Shown: positions 23,491 to 31,486 of the stretch, piece after piece
Position numbering within the stretch: the stretch's first letter is position 1
How the letters are laid out: each line of letters opens with the position of its first letter
Source: Acidimicrobiaceae bacterium
GTDB lineage: Bacteria; Actinomycetota; Acidimicrobiia; Acidimicrobiales; RAAP-2
Direction of reading: 5' to 3'
Assembly: GCA_003132305.1 (NCBI GenBank)
Contig: PKXJ01000022.1
Span: 10,101 to 46,561 of the forward strand
Length of the DNA: 36,461 nucleotides
The notes under the pieces: generated by a model
Told to the model about the DNA's origin: nothing
Seen by the model: the letters and a program-made list of their open reading frames with translations, nothing else
The model's database searches: none
Made by a program: the position numbers and the translations under genes

Positions 23491-23650
23491 AGTGAAGTGC
23501 GAGCGACCGGACGTGTGGATGGGAAGGCGGTACTCCTACCCGGGAACCATCGTGCTAGCACCTAGTTTTCTCGCCGAGCCCTTTCTCTTGACCGTGCCCT
23601 GCCCCCAACCCGGGCCGACGTTCGAACGACAACTGAGGTGCTCTGCGAGT

Positions 23651-23656
23651 TAACGT
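23651..23656 (+). promoter_or_regulatory. -10 box of a leaderless promoter for the DUF1203 gene
   Basis: TAACGT, six bases, then GTG (23663). No Shine-Dalgarno sequence is present before this start. Confidence 0.4.
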
Positions 23657-23662
23657 TCTCTC

Positions 23663-24115
23663 GTGACCGCCCCATCGTTTCGCCTCATGCCAATTGACCC
23701 CGAGGTTGCCCAGTCCCTTCGAGAACACGCCGAAGTGGTCCAAGTCGCCGACGCGAAGCCCGGTTATCCCTGTCGTGAATGTCTGAAGGACGCCGAGATT
23801 GGTGACGAGCTCGTCCTGGTCTCCTACGACCCATTCGCTACTGACTCGCCCTATCGAGGCAGTAGCGCGATCTATCTCCATCGAATACCCTGCGAGCCCT
23901 GGCGGGACGACGGCGCCGTGCCCCAACAGCAACTGGGCCGTCGCCTTTCGTTCAGATCGTTCGCGAGTGACGAGATGATGATTGACGCTGAGTTGGTAGA
24001 AGGCGCTACGTTCATAGACGCGGCCAGTCGAATGTTGCAGAACAACCTCGTGGAGTTCATTAACGTCCACAACGCCAGTCCCGGCTGCTGGGCGCTGCGC
24101 GTAGAGCGCAACTAG
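23663..24115 (+). CDS. DUF1203 family protein
   Basis: 150 aa from GTG 23663. FRLMPIDPEVAQSLREHAEV, then GYPCRECLKDAEIGDELVLVSY with the conserved CRxCL pair, YRGSSAIYLHRIPCEPW, and MLQNNLVEFINVHNASPGCWA at the end match the DUF1203 layout in order and length. Cytoplasmic; function unknown. It follows two decayed genes. Confidence 0.88.
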   Translation: MTAPSFRLMPIDPEVAQSLREHAEVVQVADAKPGYPCRECLKDAEIGDELVLVSYDPFATDSPYRGSSAIYLHRIPCEPWRDDGAVPQQQLGRRLSFRSFASDEMMIDAELVEGATFIDAASRMLQNNLVEFINVHNASPGCWALRVERN

Positions 24116-24509
24116 ATAGTCAGCTCTTTCTCAGTCAGAGTTGAAACGGAGACCGTTCAATCGAATCAGCGCGCACTTCTACTCTTACGGTCCCCTAATT
24201 CCGGGCAACTGACGAAGGGTCTCAACGACAACACTGGTGTCCTCGGCGAAGTCCACGTTCGGATCACCTCACCTAAGTCGCAACGGCGCCCCGTCGAGCC
24301 GGGCCGGCGCCGGCGCCGGCGACGGCGACGGCGTCTTCGACGATATAGAGAAGCTTCTCTCGGGAGCCGGAACGAGTCGCCAACTCTGAGCGATCGAGAT
24401 GAGTTCGGTCTCGAAAGCGTGGCGATACGCCTCGACTTAGCGGTCATCGTCTGCGTTCGACGGCGTAAATCCTGACCGGAGATACGCTTGAATACCTTGA
24501 CGCAAGCCC
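24116..24509. other. Intergenic region with GC microsatellite and perfect palindrome
   Basis: 394 bases before the kinase gene. It holds a GGCGCC/GGCGAC-type microsatellite at about 24299-24333 and a perfect 14-bp palindrome AGAGAAGCTTCTCT at 24347-24360. No protein family seen; a minus-strand poly-Arg frame is just the microsatellite translated. The palindrome may be an operator for the kinase gene. Confidence 0.4.
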
Positions 24510-25994
24510 ATGACTTCGATCGCTGACGTCCTCGGAGGCCGGTACCACCTCGTCCGATTGCTCGGTCGAGGGGGCATGTCCGACGTCTACGAGGCGATAG
24601 ATGACCGCAGTGGCAATACCGTCGCGTTGAAGATCGTGCGCTCGGGCGATCCCGAGTTCGTTCGACGTCTGACCCAAGAAGCCCGTGCTCTCGAGAGTTT
24701 TGAACACCCGGGACTCATCCAACTGCTCGACACCGGGCTCGCCGGTGACGACGCCTACCTCGTCATGGAGTTCATCGACGGCCCCACGCTCGCCGAAACG
24801 CTGAAAAGTGGGCCACTCGGCGCCCCGGCGACCGCGCAACTCGGCGCGAGATTGGCCGAGGCGCTGGCGTACGTGCACGATCGGGGCATCGTGCACCGTG
24901 ACGTGAAGCCCTCCAACATCCTGCGGTCGGCCAAGGGTGAGGCGTGGCTCGGGGATTTTGGCATCGCGCAACTCCATGACGCGACCACGATCACGGCGGC
25001 GGGGAGCACGTTGGGGACCGTTCGCTATATGGCGCCAGAACAACTCGAAGGTCACCACGTCGGGCCCGGCGCCGATATCTGGTCGCTGGGCATTGTTTTG
25101 CTCGAGTGCCTGACGGGTCGACGCGTCTACGAGGGCTCGCCCAGTGAGATCGTCGCGCGCCGATTGGCCGGTCCCGTGCCGCTGCCAGGCGATCTATCCG
25201 TACCGTGGAAGCTGCTCTTGAACGGGATGCTCGACCACCGAGCCGACCAACGCCTCGACGGCGCCCAAGTCGCGGCACTTCTCGCGACGTCGCCGTACTC
25301 GGCACCCTGGCAACCATCGGACGCCGACGTCACCCAACAACTCTCGCCCGTGACGCCCCACGACCTCACGGCCGTCATGCCCGGAATGGTCGCCCCCGTC
25401 GTGGTCGATGGCGACCACACGCTGATCGCGACGCCGCCACGGCACGCCGCCACAAAGCGCCCAGCCCGGCCGCGGTGGCTCGTGCCCTACGGTGTCGTCG
25501 CCGTCGCCGCGCTGTGTCTTGGCCTCATCTTCTGGTTCGTATCGAACCCCACGAAGGACGCCCCGACACCGACTACCCATCCCACGACAACCCATCCGCC
25601 GACCACGACTTCCTCGACGACGACGTTGCCCTCAACCTCAAGTGCGTTGACGAGCCTGGTGAATGACGTGGCGTCGGGCCAATCAGCCGGGAGCGTGGAC
25701 CCGGCCTCGGGACAAAGTGTCTCCCAACAGGCCGAGCAGGCACTCATTGACGCCGCGTCGGGCAATCTAGGTAAGGCCGCGAACGATCTTCAACAAGCGG
25801 CAACGACGATTGCCAACGGCACTCAGAGTGGCGTGATCACCGCGAGTGAAGGCGTTACCCTTCAGCGCGATCTCTCAGTCCTCGCCGCCGCACTGGGCGT
25901 GAGCGCTCCGAGCACCACCACGACGACGACTTCACCGGGTCCGCCCGACGGGAACGGCCACGGTCACGATCACGGAAAGGGACCGGGCCACTGA
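24510..25994 (+). CDS. Membrane-anchored Ser/Thr protein kinase (PknB-like)
   Basis: 494 aa. Hanks-type kinase domain: Gly loop GRGGMSDVYEA (19-29), Lys41 in VALK, Glu57 in the C-helix, catalytic HRDVKPSN (Asp131, Asn136), DFG (Asp149), MAPEQ (174-178) and DIWSLGIVLLE. An activation-loop Thr/Ser cluster (TTITAAGST) offers autophosphorylation sites. One membrane helix at about 324-344, then a Thr/Pro/Ser-rich stalk and an outer part with helical SALTSLVNDVASG...ANDLQQAATTIANG, ending in His/Gly-rich HGHDHGKGPGH. It lacks PASTA repeats, so the signal sensed differs from PknB. The His-rich tail could bind metal. It stands alone on its strand, convergent with the NHL-like gene. Confidence 0.92.
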   Translation: MTSIADVLGGRYHLVRLLGRGGMSDVYEAIDDRSGNTVALKIVRSGDPEFVRRLTQEARALESFEHPGLIQLLDTGLAGDDAYLVMEFIDGPTLAETLKSGPLGAPATAQLGARLAEALAYVHDRGIVHRDVKPSNILRSAKGEAWLGDFGIAQLHDATTITAAGSTLGTVRYMAPEQLEGHHVGPGADIWSLGIVLLECLTGRRVYEGSPSEIVARRLAGPVPLPGDLSVPWKLLLNGMLDHRADQRLDGAQVAALLATSPYSAPWQPSDADVTQQLSPVTPHDLTAVMPGMVAPVVVDGDHTLIATPPRHAATKRPARPRWLVPYGVVAVAALCLGLIFWFVSNPTKDAPTPTTHPTTTHPPTTTSSTTTLPSTSSALTSLVNDVASGQSAGSVDPASGQSVSQQAEQALIDAASGNLGKAANDLQQAATTIANGTQSGVITASEGVTLQRDLSVLAAALGVSAPSTTTTTTSPGPPDGNGHGHDHGKGPGH

Positions 25995-26143
25995 GTGGCG
26001 CTCGAGACGAATTCTTCGTGACGTCGAACCATTACATTTCCCCACTCGCGTCTTAGAACTCAGCAGTTGAGGAAACGGCCGAACCCGAACTCGAGACACT
26101 ACGTACGTCGGACTACATGATCTGAATTATCGACTCGGTGTGC

Positions 26144-27322
26144 TTAGCGATGCTGGGAGAGATCGAGGGCGTTGGTGCCGTCATTGACAAAAAGTAAACC
26201 GTGTCCGCCAGAAGCGATCGTCACGCCGAAGAGGTCACCCGAACCGTTTGGCACCAGTGCTACCTTCGCTAGTTGATGTCCGGACGGACTGATCTCTACG
26301 GCGTTGCCGTTGCTGCCGTTCATGGCGATCACGTCGCCATTGGGAGCGAGCGTCAGGCCGAGGGGACCGTTGAGCCAGCCGCCCGAGGTTAGCGTTTTGC
26401 TGCCGTCCGGCTCGGCCGTCGTTCGTGTCAGCGCGTTTGAAATCTCGGCAATTCGATTCTGGACAGTCTCGGCCACGTAGAGCGTGCCGTTGTGGCCGAG
26501 CGCCACGCCCGTCGCGCCCTGCACGAGAGCGGCCTTGTTGGGCTTCGAAAGAAATCCGGATCCAATGACGGTCGAGCTGATCATCCGAGGCGCGGCGCCC
26601 GCGCTGAGCGAAATGTTCATGCGAACGATGGTGGACGCGTCGCCACTCGGTGGCGTGACGCTCGTACCCTTCGGCCGACTGAGGACGTTGGCGACGAAGA
26701 GGTCGACTCCCGACTTCGTAGTCACTTCCGCCATGTCCCAGGGCCCGTTGATGTTCGCGTTCGTCCACGTTTCAACGACCGCACCCTGGGGACTGAGCAC
26801 AATGAGACAACCCGCGGGATTAACCAACGGCAGTGCGCCTCCGGCGCCCGAGGGCAAACTTCCCACGACCACCCAGTCGCCCGGAAGAATCGACAGTGCG
26901 GTGGTGAGACCGACACCGCCGGGACACGGCGTCGTTGTCGGCAGCGACTTAATGGTGGCGAACGTGGTCAATTTTCCGCTCGGCGACACTTCGACGATCG
27001 TCGTGCCGGTCCCCTGCACGTTGGCCTTGTCGTTGAAGTTGCTGATGAGGGTGTCGCCTTGCTTCAGCAGGCCCACCGTGCTCGGCACCACCGCAATCCC
27101 GTACGGATTGACGTCGCCGTTGGCCGGGACGGTCGATCCCACGATTCTTGGTGCGCCCAGGGAGGTGAGAAACGCATTTTTCGCGTTACCTTGCGTGCCG
27201 GCGATCGCGAGGCCGCTCCACGCCAGTACCGTCATTCCCAATACGATCGCCGCGATGGCGATCCGGTCGCCCTTGGAGCGCCGCGTCGCGCCTTGAGACA
27301 TCACCATCTGGACCTTGGACAT
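26144..27322 (-). CDS. Exported beta-propeller (NHL/SMP-30-like) protein
   Basis: 392 aa from ATG 27322, chosen for AGGAGGG seven bases upstream; the open frame continues 52 codons further without support. Signal anchor: RRSKGDRIAIAAIVLGMTVLAW then SGLAIAGTQG. The remainder has propeller-blade strands: PYGIAVVPSTVG, DTLISNFNDKAN, GPWDMAEVTTKSGVDLFVAN, GATGVALGHNGTLYVAETVQ, GPLGLTLAPNGDVIAMNGSN and GVTIASGGHGLLFVNDGTN. These match NHL or SMP-30/gluconolactonase-type repeats. Ligand or enzyme activity unknown; it probably acts outside the cell. Confidence 0.75.
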   Translation of the reverse strand: MSKVQMVMSQGATRRSKGDRIAIAAIVLGMTVLAWSGLAIAGTQGNAKNAFLTSLGAPRIVGSTVPANGDVNPYGIAVVPSTVGLLKQGDTLISNFNDKANVQGTGTTIVEVSPSGKLTTFATIKSLPTTTPCPGGVGLTTALSILPGDWVVVGSLPSGAGGALPLVNPAGCLIVLSPQGAVVETWTNANINGPWDMAEVTTKSGVDLFVANVLSRPKGTSVTPPSGDASTIVRMNISLSAGAAPRMISSTVIGSGFLSKPNKAALVQGATGVALGHNGTLYVAETVQNRIAEISNALTRTTAEPDGSKTLTSGGWLNGPLGLTLAPNGDVIAMNGSNGNAVEISPSGHQLAKVALVPNGSGDLFGVTIASGGHGLLFVNDGTNALDLSQHR

Positions 27323-27526
27323 TCGAACCCTCCTCTGGCACCCGAAAGTGCGGCGCGTCGTGCGGCGATACCAATGAATACCGAGGGCTTGGCCAATTTG
27401 TTCAATGAAATCTGGATTTGTGAGCGACGAAGGAGACGATGAGGGAAAAACTCCTGATGGATGGGTTCCTAGAAGCACGTGGGGGCCTGCTACCAGAGCC
27501 CAACCTGCCGGGCAGGTGACGAACTA

Positions 27527-28315
27527 TTACAAGTCGGGCAGGCCGAAGTCGAGGCTCGGGATGTCGGTGCCGCCATCGATCTCGAGCACCTTGCCCGCCA
27601 GGAAGGCACCGGCTGGCGACGCGAGGTAGATAACGCCGGCGGCGATCTCCTCGGGGTCGGCAATACGGTGCAGCGGGGTGAGGTCTTCCATCATCGACTT
27701 GAGCTCGGGCGTCGTGGTCACGATCTCGAGCGCCGAGGTCGCGGTCGAGCCCGCGGCGATGGCGTTGACACGAATTCGTGGCGCGAGGTCCTTGGCGATC
27801 AGTTCCGTGTAGTGCGTGAGGGCGGCCTTCACCGCGCCGTAGGCGGCGTAGCCGCGACCCGCGACGCGCCCCATCACCGAGGAGATGTTGATGATGGCTC
27901 CCCCGCCGTGTTCCAACATCAACGGCACGGCCGCGAGATTGAGGGCGTGGGCCGTCGTGACGTTGAAGTGAAAGGCCTCCTCGAGGTACTCCGGCGTCGT
28001 GTCGAAGAAGGGAAGAGGAATGGCGCCTCCGACGTTGTTGACGACGACGTCGAGTCGACCGAACTCGCGTTGCGCCGCCGCCGCGAGCGAGCGAACCACG
28101 TCGAGGTCGGCAAGGTCGCCGGCCACGGTGATCGCGCGTCGACCCGTAGCCGCGACGAGGTCCGCCACCGTGTCGAGGTCGCTCTGGGTCCTGGAAGAGA
28201 TGACGACGTCAGCGCCGCACTCGGCGAGCGCCAATGCACTCGCGGCGCCGATGCCTCGACCGGCGCCGGTGATGATCGCCACCTTGCCGTCGAGGCGAAA
28301 AAGATCAAGAATCAT
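27527..28315 (-). CDS. SDR-family oxidoreductase
   Basis: 262 aa, classical short-chain dehydrogenase. NAD(P)-binding TGAGRGIG (16-23), DLADLD and NNVGG (93-97), catalytic Ser (SSV, 145-146), Tyr159 and Lys163 in YAAYGAVK, and [10 protein letters not shown]. The acidic/Arg pattern after strand 2 (ISSRTQ) favours NADP. The C-terminus retains [16 protein letters not shown] lies six bases before ATG 28315. It is 142 bases downstream of the AhpD-like gene on the same strand, so they may be cotranscribed in a ketone or aromatic catabolic step. Substrate unknown. Confidence 0.92.
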   Translation of the reverse strand: MILDLFRLDGKVAIITGAGRGIGAASALALAECGADVVISSRTQSDLDTVADLVAATGRRAITVAGDLADLDVVRSLAAAAQREFGRLDVVVNNVGGAIPLPFFDTTPEYLEEAFHFNVTTAHALNLAAVPLMLEHGGGAIINISSVMGRVAGRGYAAYGAVKAALTHYTELIAKDLAPRIRVNAIAAGSTATSALEIVTTTPELKSMMEDLTPLHRIADPEEIAAGVIYLASPAGAFLAGKVLEIDGGTDIPSLDFGLPDL

Positions 28316-28456
28316 ACGTTGCTCCCAGAGGTCGTCGTTAGCGCCAGGTTATTCGTCGCGTCGTGGGCCCGGCGATTCGAGACGGTGAAATGAAACGCCG
28401 ATCTGTCGAGTGCGAAGACTTTTTCAAAGACCGTTGTCAACCGCCGTACGAAGTCA

Positions 28457-29095
28457 TTATTTCTTGGGGGCGCCCCAGTAATCCGGACTCTGTTTGGACG
28501 CGTTGAGCGCGTCCTTGCTTTCGAATCCCGGCGCCAACGACGCGGCGCTTCCCGCCAACACCTCATGATGGTCAATGTTGAGCAGTCGTATCCAACTCTG
28601 CTGGCCCATGGTCAGCGCAATGAAGCACGCGAGCTCGACCAGCTCTTCCTCGGAGAAGTGCGCACGCAGTCGTTCCCAGAAACTGTCGTCTGGGTCCAGT
28701 CGCCACGTGATCGCCTCGGCGTACGCGAGCGCGGCGCGCTCTCGTTCTGAGTAAGCACCCGACGTCTCAAAGTTAAGGAGCTCGTCAAGTTTTCCTTCGG
28801 AGATGCCCGCCAGCTGCGCGGCTTCGCTGCGCTGATTGCCGCAGTACTCGCACTTCACCGATCGAGAGACGTAGACGCGGCAAAGTTCCTTGATCGAGTG
28901 ATCCACGACGCCGTTTCGAAAGAGTCGGTCCCACGAACGGTCAAAAGCCCAGAACGCCGCCTGGGAGTGAGCTCGAATGGCGGAACTCTCTGGCCGGGGG
29001 GTTCCCTCGGCGGCGCACCGATTCATGACCGCCATCATCTGACTGTCCATCTCCGCGAGTGGAAAGTAGGAGATTCTCTGAGTTCTTTCGGCCAT
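28457..29095 (-). CDS. Carboxymuconolactone decarboxylase / AhpD-like protein
   Basis: 212 aa. Helical AhpD-like fold: RIRAHSQAAF-like opening (IRAHSQAAFWAFDRSWDRLF), SIKELCRVYVSRSVKCEYCG with the CxxC redox pair, ERERAALAYAEAITWRLD and ELVELACFIALTMGQQSWIR. The His that follows the CxxC motif in AhpD (CxxCxxxH) is replaced (NQRSEA), so peroxidase-type chemistry may differ. GGAGAG precedes ATG 29095. Neighbour of the SDR gene. Confidence 0.85.
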   Translation of the reverse strand: MAERTQRISYFPLAEMDSQMMAVMNRCAAEGTPRPESSAIRAHSQAAFWAFDRSWDRLFRNGVVDHSIKELCRVYVSRSVKCEYCGNQRSEAAQLAGISEGKLDELLNFETSGAYSERERAALAYAEAITWRLDPDDSFWERLRAHFSEEELVELACFIALTMGQQSWIRLLNIDHHEVLAGSAASLAPGFESKDALNASKQSPDYWGAPKK

Positions 29096-29216
29096 ATCTT
29101 CTCTCTCCTTCGCGCGATCGTCACGATGATACGGAGGTTACCTGGCTCGTTCGCACCTAAGTCCTGCGACGTCACTCGACTCGTCGCGACACTGAGCGCA
29201 GCACCGTCCTTTCGCG

Positions 29217-29648
29217 ATGCGATACTTACGGACTGTGCAGGACTACTCGACAACACCGCTGTCCATCAAACTCGGCATTAAAGATGATTCGTCGCTGGCG
29301 CTCCTACACGCTCCGAAGTCCTTCGCCATGGAGATCCCTTCCAGCGTCGAGGTTAAACGCAGAGCACAGGGCCACGTTGACGTCGTCGTCGCGTTCTTTT
29401 CACTAACTTCAATGATCGAGGGTCAGATCGAGACGCTGGGTCAGATGATCTTGCCCGATGGTTCGCTGTGGATGGCGTGGCCGAAACGGTCGTCGGGCGT
29501 GTCAACCGATATCTCGGACCACGCGGTTCGCGACATTGCGCTTCCATTAGGGCTAGTCGACAACAAGGTTTGTATCATCGATGGAACGTGGACGGCCCTT
29601 CGATTGGTGTGGCGCCGGACTCGTCGAGCGTTGAACGACGAAACTTAA
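29217..29648 (+). CDS. DUF3052 family protein
   Basis: 143 aa. TPLSIKLGIKDDSSLALLHA, then DVVVAFFSLTSMIEGQIETL, LPDGSLWMAWPKRSSGVSTD, and GLVDNKVCIIDGTWTALRLV are the full DUF3052 signature. Cytoplasmic, function unknown; the fold is methyltransferase-like without a clear SAM site. Divergent from the AhpD-like gene. Confidence 0.9.
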   Translation: MRYLRTVQDYSTTPLSIKLGIKDDSSLALLHAPKSFAMEIPSSVEVKRRAQGHVDVVVAFFSLTSMIEGQIETLGQMILPDGSLWMAWPKRSSGVSTDISDHAVRDIALPLGLVDNKVCIIDGTWTALRLVWRRTRRALNDET

Positions 29649-29682
29649 GGACGGATTTTTAAGACCGTAAGACGACGGACGC

Positions 29683-29700
29683 GCAACTCTGTTGCCTTTT
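29683..29700 (+). terminator. Short hairpin with T-run after the DUF3052 gene
   Basis: GCAAC-TCT-GTTGC followed by CTTTT, 34 bases past the stop. The 5-bp stem is short, so it is a weak candidate. Confidence 0.35.
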
Positions 29701-29758
29701 GAAGGCGTCGCCATCGCTTCAAGACGGACGACTCAACACAAGAAACCGTCGGCTTCGT

Positions 29759-30385
29759 TCAAGGCCGCCGGGCCAACAGTGCGACGCCGTCACCCGTGAG
29801 GTCAGCGTACGCGCCCTTGCGTCCCGACATCCCAAGAACTATCGAGTACATCGGACCGGAGACTTCCGGTCCTTCACCGTGACTCCAATCCGTATCCGTG
29901 GCCTGGAGTCGTAGTCCCGCCACCCGTCGTTTGGCGCCGATTAGAAGATTGGAGTTCTTCCAGCTGTCGGCGACCGCTACTAACGCCGCCGTCGGCGGCG
30001 AATCGGTCAGACCTAGGGGTCGGCGGATATCCGCGCCGTGCACGACGATCTCGCCGAGCATGGCCACTACCGGAGCGGGCGGGTGGTTCGTGGTTGTCGT
30101 TCGAGCTGCGAGGCGACGAATCAGCTCATTGGGACCGGCGGCCGCGTTCTTCTTGGCGTCGCGGTCCGCGAAGACGTTGAACTGAAAACCCGCCATCGCC
30201 AGATCTTTGAAAAAGTTGGCCGGCGTCTGTTCCGCGGCGGCGACGATGTGTCCAGCGAGCTCTTGAACTGACCAGCCACCACACCAAGATTCAGTAGCCC
30301 ACTGTTCGGGCAGAAGACCAGTCCAGGTGTCGACCATTTGAACACGCTCGGCGTGGATATAGTTCCAGACTTCATTGGATTTCAT
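29759..30385 (-). CDS. Maleylpyruvate isomerase family mycothiol-dependent enzyme (MDMPI N-terminal/DinB fold)
   Basis: 208 aa. The DinB-like metal-binding bundle is visible: MVDTWTGLLPEQWATESWCGGWSV, QELAGHIVAAAEQ (a metal-ligand His near 46) and GEIVVHGADIRRPLG (second His near 117). Family members use mycothiol, the actinobacterial thiol, in isomerase, transferase or detoxification reactions. The C-terminal 60 residues (RRVAGLRLQATDTDWSHGEG, then GMSGRKGAYADLTGDGVA) are the usual second part. Substrate unknown. The best single-gene pointer to an actinobacterial host. Confidence 0.88.
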   Translation of the reverse strand: MKSNEVWNYIHAERVQMVDTWTGLLPEQWATESWCGGWSVQELAGHIVAAAEQTPANFFKDLAMAGFQFNVFADRDAKKNAAAGPNELIRRLAARTTTTNHPPAPVVAMLGEIVVHGADIRRPLGLTDSPPTAALVAVADSWKNSNLLIGAKRRVAGLRLQATDTDWSHGEGPEVSGPMYSIVLGMSGRKGAYADLTGDGVALLARRP

Positions 30386-30585
30386 GTTCGACCCCGTGCC
30401 TACTCAATCCGAGTAACTATAACGACGGCGCCAGCGACTCGCCTTTGAGGCAGTGGACCCGACTTCGAAAGTGTTGAGGCTGAGGGTTTTTCAATCACCA
30501 GACTTCAGATACCGAGATCTGACTCCTCTGTAGCTGTGGACCACCAGACACCTTTCTCTCTGTTTACACTGAGGGTGGGTGGACG

Positions 30586-31086
30586 GTGAATCGGGTGATA
30601 GCGATGAATCCAAAGGTTCTTAGTGTTCTCGCGCTGTTAGGTGGATCCCTGTTGCTCTCGGCGTGCGGGTCGGGCCCAAAATCAGCGTCAACCTCGACGA
30701 CCACTACTGGCGTGACGCAAAATCTTGCCCTCACGCCGGCCGTGCGTAAGGGCCTCCTCGACGCGGCGTCCAAGTATCACCAGCTCCCGGTGTCGGACTA
30801 CGTGGGTCTCAGAGCCGGCGCCATCTACTACGCCTTCGATCCGGCGACGAACTCCTACTACGCCGCGGCCGGACTTAACGCCGGTCCCCACTCGCTGCAG
30901 GCCCAAGTCGGTACGCAAGACGACGGCGCGTACAACTTGTTCTTGAGGGCCGCGAGTACCAAGACGTGGACGGTGTACGACGACGGGCTCAGCGAAGTTC
31001 AAGGCACGAAGTGTCCCCTGACGATCCCTCCGGCCGTTCTCAAGGTCTGGAACTGGAAAGCGAAGAGTTGTTTTCCACCCTCTTGA
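30586..31086 (+). CDS. Lipoprotein of unknown function
   Basis: 166 aa from GTG 30586, with GAGGGTGGGTGG upstream; ATG 30604 is also possible. Lipoprotein signal: VLSVLALLGGSLLLSACGSG with lipobox LSAC. After a Thr/Ser-rich linker (SASTSTTTTG) comes a compact domain: AVRKGLLDAASKYHQLP, GAIYYAFDPATNSYYAAAGL, TWTVYDDGLSEV and a Cys pair near the end. A possible -10 TACACT lies at 30565-30570. Likely anchored to the outer face of the membrane; no family recognised. Confidence 0.75.
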   Translation: MNRVIAMNPKVLSVLALLGGSLLLSACGSGPKSASTSTTTTGVTQNLALTPAVRKGLLDAASKYHQLPVSDYVGLRAGAIYYAFDPATNSYYAAAGLNAGPHSLQAQVGTQDDGAYNLFLRAASTKTWTVYDDGLSEVQGTKCPLTIPPAVLKVWNWKAKSCFPPS

Positions 31087-31162
31087 GGGCCGCCCCCAGA
31101 TCACCACACGTACCGTGCGGATGTTGCCTCGTACTTGAAGCCTCTAACGCGGACGCAACCAG

Positions 31163-31318
31163 TTAGAAGTAGTGCCGTCGGCCGCCGACCGCGTGACCCA
31201 GTGATCCGAGAATCCAGAGGACCACACCGATGATGAGGATCAAGACCCCCAGCGTCCAGAGAATGGCGATGCCCGTGATAAATCCAATGATGAGTAGCAC
31301 GATGCCCAACATGATCAT
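31163..31318 (-). CDS. DUF6131-like small membrane protein (51 aa)
   Basis: MIMLGIVLLIIGFITGIAIL, WTLGVLILIIGVVLWILGS, then LGHAVGGRRHYF. Two membrane helices and the C-terminal GGRRHY(Y/F) tail are the mark of the DUF6131 family, common in Actinobacteria. GGAGG at 31323-31327 precedes both ATG 31318 (4 bases) and ATG 31312 (10 bases). Function unknown. It stands alone between a lipoprotein and the amidase. Confidence 0.85.
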   Translation of the reverse strand: MIMLGIVLLIIGFITGIAILWTLGVLILIIGVVLWILGSLGHAVGGRRHYF

Positions 31319-31486
31319 GAGGCCTCCAATGGCGCTCGCTCCCTTGCTACATTTCTAAACCATTCAAACCGAGTCGTCAAGGACCATAGTGAACAGCAGT
31401 TCTCGGGCAGAGGGTTGGGTTGAGAGGCCCGACAATCTTTCGTGAGATCGCCATGGAAAATCTTGCTTTCACGGGCGAAGGGTCAA

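Noticed and set aside
24166-24447. Minus-strand frame with a long Arg run
   Set aside because: The Arg run is only the GC microsatellite translated; no ribosome binding site or homologous domain.
22100-24490. AGATACGCTTG shared upstream of the secreted-protein gene (22100-22110) and the kinase gene (24480-24490)
   Set aside because: An 11-base match between two places in 36 kb is expected by chance, distances to the starts differ, and no -35 fits.
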